Source of the DNA: Prorocentrum cordatum
Lineage: Eukaryota; Sar; Dinophyceae; Prorocentrales; Prorocentraceae
Reading direction: 5' to 3'
Assembly: GCA_963575745.1 (NCBI GenBank)
Contig: CAUYUJ010007286.1
Span: 1-20,957 of the forward strand
Length of the DNA: 20,957 bases
Both the position numbers and the translations under genes were made by a program. The notes beneath the pieces were generated by a model that was given only the letters and a program-made list of their open reading frames with translations, had not been told where the DNA came from and did not search any database. Shown here one piece after another: positions 16,358 to 20,957 of this stretch. Position 1 is the stretch's first letter; each line of letters opens with the position of its first letter.

Positions 16358-16610
16358 CCAAAGCCCAGCGCACCGTCTCGAGCCTACCTGTTCACGCCTC
16401 TGGCTCCATTCTTGCCCCTTCGAAAGAACTCCGCCCTGTTGCAGCCCGAGGCCAATTGAGAGGGCCGGGCTGGACGTTTCGCCTGATACTTGCTCACCAT
16501 GTATGACATCTGAGACAGTTTCACAGAGCGGGCGTATCGATTTCATTATCCCAGTGCGACCCTACCTAGAAGTTGGAGCCCCTAGGAAAGCAGCATTAGT
16601 AGTAACAGTA

Positions 16611-17298
16611 AAGCTAAGCTAAAGCTAAGCTGAAGATGAGCTAGATTGAAGCTAAAGCTAAGCTAAAGCTAAGCTAAAGCTAAGCTGACGCTAAGCCAAA
16701 GCTAAGCTAAAGCTAAGTTCAAGCTAAGCTCAAGCTAAAACTAAGCTAGAGCTGAGCTGAAGCTAAGCTGAAGCTACGCTGAAGCTAAGCTCAATCTAAG
16801 ATGAAGCTAAGCTGAAGCTAAGCTACAGCTAAGCTAAAGCTAAGCTAGAGCTAAGCTAAAGCTAAGCTAAAGCTAAGCCAAAGCTAAGCTAAAGCTAATC
16901 TAAGACTAATACTGAGCTGAAGCTAAGCTGAAGCTAAGCTGAAGCTAAGCTAAAGCTAAGCTCAAGCTAAGCTCAAGCTAAGCTCCATATAAGCTAACTC
17001 TAAGGTAAAGTTAAGCGAAAGCTAAGCCAAAGGTAAGCTAAAGCTAAGGTAACGCTAAGGTAAAGCTAAGGCAAAGCTAAGATAAAGCTAAGCTAAAGCT
17101 AAGATAAAGCTAAGCTAAAGCTAAGCTAAAGCTAAGGTAAAGCTAAGGTAAAGCTAAGGTAAAGCTAAGCTAAAGCTAAGCTAAAGCTAAGCTAAAGCTA
17201 AGCTAAAGCTAAGCTAAAGCTAAGCTAAAGCTAAGCTAAAGCTAAAGCTAAGCTAAAGCTAAAGCTAAAGCTAACACTAAGCTAAAGCTAAAGCTAAA
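16611..17298 (+). repeat. 11-bp minisatellite, GCTAAGCTAAA
   Basis: Nearly 690 bp made of GCTAAG and GCTAAA half-units, most often alternating as an 11-bp unit. The part around 17160-17250 is almost perfect. The left part has many GCTGAAG and GCTCAAG variants and the middle has GGTAAAG variants, so variants are clustered. AGCT palindromes recur every 5-6 bp. The repeat is too AT/AG-mixed to give a continuous coding frame. Confidence 0.95.
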
Positions 17299-17423
17299 TC
17301 TCCCAGGGGACTGGGGGAACCGCGGGGCGGATGCCGGGGGAACCGCCCAGGGCGTTATCCACTGCCCGGCCCCTTTAAGCACAGAGGGAAAGAACCCTTC
17401 CAGGCAGAGCCTAGGTAGGGAAA

Positions 17424-17600
17424 AATGTGGCTCTCTCCTTAGCGCCGCGCACACTCGACTTGAGGGCGGGTCATTTTCAAAATGTGGCTCTCGCAGTAGC
17501 TCCGCGCACATTCTTGATGAACATTCGCAAGAATGTAACGGATTGAGGGCGGGTGGTTTTCAACATGTGGCTCTCGCCTTAGCGCCGCGCACATCCGTTC
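17424..17600 (+). repeat. Three-copy ~57-bp direct repeat with a hairpin insertion
   Basis: ATGTGGCTCTC followed by a TAGC-CCGCGCACA block occurs at about 17425, 17482 and 17565, with a TTGAGGGCGGGT block before the second and third copies. The first spacing is 57 bp. The second is 83 bp because about 29 extra bases lie between 17512 and 17540. The extra piece contains ACATTC-GCAA-GAATGT (17521-17536), a perfect 6-bp stem with a GCAA loop. Confidence 0.8.
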
Positions 17601-17639
17601 CAACAAATACACGAATTTCACGAATTTGCCAGACATTGT

Positions 17640-17935
17640 GCTTTAGAAGGACTCAGGAATGTGAGGGCGCAACGGTTACCTTGAGCTGAGCTGTTGAAGT
17701 CCCAGAAAATGCGTTCTGGTGCGATCCAAGATACTCAAGACACAAGAATCATGTTGTGTCATGGCGTTGGAGCCCCGAGAATGATGTTTGGGCTGGCTTG
17801 GTCTTTGAGCGGTTGTCTCCCAACGAGGCAGTTCCCTGTGGAGATGAACCCTTCAGAGGCCTATGAAGAGGGAGCTTGCAGGGAGGGGTTATTCCAACAT
17901 CATTTATGATAGATTATTGAGTTTACACTGGTTCT
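17640..17935. other. Single-copy-looking segment, no gene recognised
   Basis: About 300 bp of mixed DNA. A 71-codon ATG frame (17694-17909, plus) has ordinary composition but no recognised motif. It is mentioned here and not called as a gene. Confidence 0.35.
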
Positions 17936-17989
17936 TCTCATCCTTCTCCTTCTCACTCGTGCACCCTCTTCTTCCTGGAAGTGGGGGGC

Positions 17990-18500
17990 AGGTAGCGGAA
18001 TGGAGAGGGGGACCGGGGCTGGGCTGAAGGTTGGGGAAACGGGGGAGGAGGAGCCAGGAGAAGCGCCAGGAGGGCGAGGGAGCGGAGGAAAGAAGGTGAT
18101 GGGGAGTAGGGTGGAGGGCAGGGTGAGGCAGGAGGAGAGGGGCGGGAGGCGGGAGGCGAGAGGGGGGAAGGGAGGAGGGAGGGAGGGGGAGGCAGAAGGG
18201 CTGGAGATTAGGCGGCAGCGGTGGCGAACTGGTGACGGTGCATGGGAGGAGGGAGGGAGGACGGATGACGGAGGGGGGAGTGGGGAGGGAAGGCGGGACG
18301 AAGGGTCAAAGATGCGATGGTAGGAAAACAAAGAGCATGAGGAAAATGAACGGGGTGTGGGAATGCCTCTGTGGGGAAGGGAGGAGGTAGGGAGAGAGGG
18401 AGGAGGCTACCGAGAGAGGGAAGGGAGGAAAGGTTCCAGGAGGACCAGGATTGAAGCAAGCGAAGGAAGATGACGGATAAAAGAAACGGAGGCAAGGATG
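17990..18500 (+). repeat. Purine-rich low-complexity region
   Basis: GGGAGG, GGGAGGCGGGAGG and GGAGGGAGGGAGG words dominate the plus strand over about 500 bp. The minus-strand Ser/Pro/Leu frames are repeat by-products. G-runs are dense enough for G-quadruplexes on the plus strand. Confidence 0.75.
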
Positions 18501-18643
18501 GAAAGTAGCAGCTGAGCAAAGGGTGCAGCATTGTCCAGCAGACGGGGCTTCTTCATCGAAACCAGCGTGCCGAACTTGGAATTGTTGTCCTCCACTGTGC
18601 TGCAAACAAGCGACGTCACCGAGAACGAGGACTAGAAAGCTGC

Positions 18644-19555
18644 ATGGAGCAGCAGCGTGCAACCAGCAAGATCGTATCACCAGCGTCTGCAACATCTCGG
18701 ACCTGGGACACAACGGTGGAAAGAAGTGGGTTGCTGGATATTCCCAGATACCCGATGTCTTCCTGCTCGCTCTGCTCACCCCCTCTGCCCTCGAGTGGGA
18801 TGACGCGGCTCCTCGGCCTTCTCCCTGGGCGCGTCCCAGCCAGGAGTCTGAGGCGAACTGGTGCAACCCCCGCACGAGAGGCCCGAAAAAGCGAGGACGA
18901 GAGGAGGGCATCTAGACCTCCCAGTCCGAGTAGCTGGGGTCGGGGGATCAACCAGCATCGCCGAATCATCGGTGATTCATTGGCGACGTCGACATTGCAT
19001 CGGGGCGATCGGCATGGAACATCGGGCTTCACATCGAGCCGATACACTGGCGATGCGGCGCGATCCTCCGACTCCATCTACTCGGACCAAATATGTGAGG
19101 CCTGGAGCATCGGTGCGGGTGTTACTCGTCTGATGGGTGGCGTCGGCATCGGTTATTCCTGCTGGGTGCCGTACCCAGGCCGCCGACCTGAGCATCGTTT
19201 AATCAATCAGCATTCCCACTGGCATAGCCTTGGCAACACTGACGGAGTTGCCCCCCTGTTGGGATACATGCTGATCACGTCGGGTTTCGCCAGACCTGTC
19301 CCCACCCAGGCAGTTGATCTGGTGGAGATCTCATGGCCGAACGAGGATGGGGATCGGCTGGACGATGCTGACGACCCTCCCAGCCGCGCACACGAACCGA
19401 CGGCCGGCGCGCAGAGAGAGAGAGAGAGACAGAAAGATAGAGAGAGAGAGAGAGAGAGACAGAGAAAGAGAGAGAGAGAGAGCACCGCGGACGAAAGGCC
19501 CCCAAGGGAGAACGGCACGCATTCGCGCGAGCCACACGGTGGTCCTCCAGGATGA
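18644..19555 (+). CDS. Candidate ORF, 303 codons, no family recognised
   Basis: An ATG (context GCATGG) opens 303 codons. Residues 1-255 come from repeat-free DNA and are of fairly ordinary composition. There is a Pro/Ser/Arg-rich stretch (~45-100), a small Gly-rich hydrophobic segment (~157-171, AGVTRLMGGVGIG), a His-rich segment (~184-195), and an acidic segment (~226-244, ending in DGDRLDDADD). Residues ~257-279 are an Arg/Glu repeat encoded by the GA tract, and the end is Pro/Gly-rich. The minus strand also has frames of up to about 200 codons nearby, so length alone is not proof in GC-rich DNA. No catalytic motif or known domain is seen. It is the longest ATG-started frame in mostly repeat-free sequence. 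Confidence 0.25.
   Translation: MEQQRATSKIVSPASATSRTWDTTVERSGLLDIPRYPMSSCSLCSPPLPSSGMTRLLGLLPGRVPARSLRRTGATPAREARKSEDERRASRPPSPSSWGRGINQHRRIIGDSLATSTLHRGDRHGTSGFTSSRYTGDAARSSDSIYSDQICEAWSIGAGVTRLMGGVGIGYSCWVPYPGRRPEHRLINQHSHWHSLGNTDGVAPLLGYMLITSGFARPVPTQAVDLVEISWPNEDGDRLDDADDPPSRAHEPTAGAQRERERQKDRERERERQRKRERESTADERPPRENGTHSREPHGGPPG
19412..19482 (+). repeat. (GA)n tract
   Basis: About 70 bp of GA dinucleotides with GACAGAAAGATAG-type interruptions, inside the 303-codon candidate ORF. Confidence 0.92.
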
Positions 19556-19663
19556 AGCTGCCCTCGCTGAAGCGAATCGTGGCATGGCATCGTGATGTCG
19601 ACACCTGAGGCTGCCAGAGACACGAGAGGAGTCGGTGCGGTGGTGCCGAGGACGTCCAGGAAT

Positions 19664-19861
19664 CCCCCTCCTCCTCCTCCTCCTTCTCCTCCTCCTCCTC
19701 CTCCTCCTCCTCCTCGCTCCACGCTCCTCCTCCTCCTCTCTCCTCCTCCTCCTCCTCCTCCTCCTCCTCCTCCTCCTCCTCCTCCTCGCTCCTCCTCCTC
19801 GCTCCGCCTCCTCCTCGCTCATCCTCCTCCTTCTCCTCGCTCCTCCTCGCTCCTGCTCGCT
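19664..19861 (+). repeat. (CCT)n / CTCGCTCCTC tract
   Basis: About 200 bp of CCT units; the second half is interrupted at intervals by CGCTCCTC. The frames over it read as Pro, Leu or Ser on one strand and Glu, Arg or Gly on the other. Confidence 0.92.
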
Positions 19862-20334
19862 CAACACAGGCCGGCGGGAGCGATAACACGCCTGGGCCTA
19901 GGCGTGAGGGCCACACTGGATGGATGAGCAGGCTGGCCTGGACGACCCGCCGAAGCGCCCAACACCCAAAGGCCAGGGGACGGCACACGCCTGTCCTGCC
20001 CGAAACGGAGAGACGCAGCTCGTCTTCCTCGCCTCACGCCTGCCACCACCATTGCAAAGGCTCGTGCTCCGACGACCTCGCCCACTGCTCCTCATTCGGT
20101 GACCACTTGGATGTTCCTCCTTGGACGCCCGGAATGGCTACGGAAAACTCGGTGCAATGCCCAACAACAAATGTTGTCCGAAACTGGCACCGGCCGCTGT
20201 GAGCCAGGCGGCCGTCTGTCTAAAATGGACAACGTCTGCGGCGACACTGGCAACGAGTCCTGTCCCACATGGACAAGAAATGCTGGTGGGCACGGTACCA
20301 ATCCTTTCCGTACCCTTTTCGTTCGCGCCGATCC
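19862..20334. other. Single-copy-looking segment, no gene recognised
   Basis: About 470 bp without tandem repeats. Frames of 90-140 codons are open on both strands, but they run into the 91-bp array and none is favoured by start codon or motif. Confidence 0.35.
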
Positions 20335-20957
20335 TCGGCGACTGGAGCTGTCTTCCTGGCGGCGCGCACACGGGGGTAGGGGGAGGGGGTGAGGCTTGGT
20401 CGCGCAGGATAAAGCAGGCGTGGCACTCTCTCGATACCATAGGGGGTGCGAAGGAGGGTGGTCTCCGAGCGCGGCCGCTATGCACGCTGGTCGCGCAGGG
20501 AACAGCAGGCGTGGCACTTTGACGATAACATAGGGGGTGTGAAGGAGGGTGGTCTCTGCGCGCTGCCGCTATGCACGCTGGTGGTGCAGGGCACAGCAGG
20601 CGTGGCACTTTCTCGACACCATCGGGGGTGCGAAGGAGGGTGGTCTCTGTGCGCTGCCGCTATGCACGCTGGTGGTGCAGGGAACAGCAGGCGTGGCACT
20701 TTCTCGACACCATCGGGGGTGCGCAGGGGGGTGGTCTCTGTGCGCGGCCGCTATGCACGCCGGTCGTGCAGGGCACAGCAGGCGTGGCACTTTCTCGACA
20801 CCATAGGGGGTGCGCAGGGGATGGTCTCTGAGCGCGGCCACTATGCACATCTACATCTGAGGCCCACGCCTTCTGAGAATCAGGGGTGCTCCGAAGAAGC
20901 CTTCCCCCCTCCCCCCATACCCCCCTCTGAGCGTGGCCGGTCTGCCCTCCCCAGGAT
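20335..20957 (+). repeat. Dispersed repeat copy 2, containing the 91-bp array
   Basis: The flanks of the 91-bp array match both blocks of the copy at 12270-12500 in order and orientation. The left block ends in GGGGGTAGGGGGAGGGGG near 20390. The right block starts at about 20862 with GCCCACGCCTTC and reaches the edge of the window. The array sits between them. Confidence 0.7.
20397..20850 (+). repeat. 91-bp satellite, five units
   Basis: Units start at 20397, 20488, 20579, 20670 and 20761, each exactly 91 bp except the last, which has about one base less. Each has GCAGGCGTGGCAC, a TCGANANCAT block, GGGGGTGCGNAGG, GGTGGTCTC and CTATGCACG. Units 1, 2 and 5 contain GCGCGGCC, and two of them form a NotI site (GCGGCCGC). 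Units 1 and 2 begin TGGTCGCGCAGG and units 3 and 4 TGGTGGTGCAGG, so neighbours share variants as expected for recent unequal exchange. Confidence 0.93.

Noticed and set aside
16611-17298. The GCTAA-type array as a telomere
   Set aside because: The unit has no G-run, lies inside the window with other sequence on both sides, and is interrupted by many variants.
19207-19988. Glu- and Arg-rich minus-strand frames over the CCT and GA tracts
   Set aside because: Two or three minus-strand frames are open in parallel over the repeat, as expected from GGA units and not from a gene.

Overview
The window looks like a gene-poor, repeat-dominated stretch of a nuclear eukaryotic genome. Long microsatellites and several tandem-repeat families make up much of it, a 100-N scaffold gap lies at 15858-15957, and there are no operon-like rows of ORFs. 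It is GC-rich with many trinucleotide tracts, which would suit a protist or alga, but I found no marker gene that fixes the lineage and I do not assign one. I recognised no conserved protein family, tRNA or rRNA. All protein-coding entries are therefore low-confidence candidates, chosen for an ATG start, length, near-normal composition or a splice signal.

Layout. Positions 1-2810 are a satellite with ~101-bp monomers arranged in a pentameric higher-order repeat (HOR) of ~507 bp, in five full copies plus a partial sixth. A ~288-bp tandem duplication that ends in GAC/TAC-type repeats follows (3050-3520), then a (GAT)n block (3715-4003). Next come single-copy-looking sequence with CCT and CA tracts (4004-5600), a 264-codon ORF (5609-6403), decayed C-rich and CCAAG-rich repeats (6220-7125), a GC-rich minisatellite (7365-7650), a CA tract, and purine-rich DNA (8500-9320).

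From 9334 an acidic ORF runs into a poly-Asp tract and then into a 41-bp segment with consensus intron ends. Removing that segment joins it in frame to a long downstream ORF. At 10397-10982 lies a second, inverted and diverged array of the same ~101-bp satellite family, with units of ~102 bp (34 codons). Positions 11100-13900 are mostly single-copy-looking and include half of a dispersed repeat pair (12270-12500). An imperfect inverted repeat with nested hairpins sits at 14113-14287, followed by a long pyrimidine tract, a short ORF, a GT-rich tract running into the gap, and a poly-Ser ORF after it.

Positions 16611-17298 are an 11-bp minisatellite (GCTAAGCTAAA). A three-copy ~57-bp repeat, a purine-rich block and a 303-codon ORF follow. 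The right end (20335-20957) is the second copy of the dispersed repeat, carrying a five-unit 91-bp satellite that the 12.3-kb copy lacks.

No genes can be shown to work together here. The most informative content is structural: a satellite family in two orientations and two states of homogenisation, and a 91-bp array whose apparent unexpanded counterpart lies 8 kb away.
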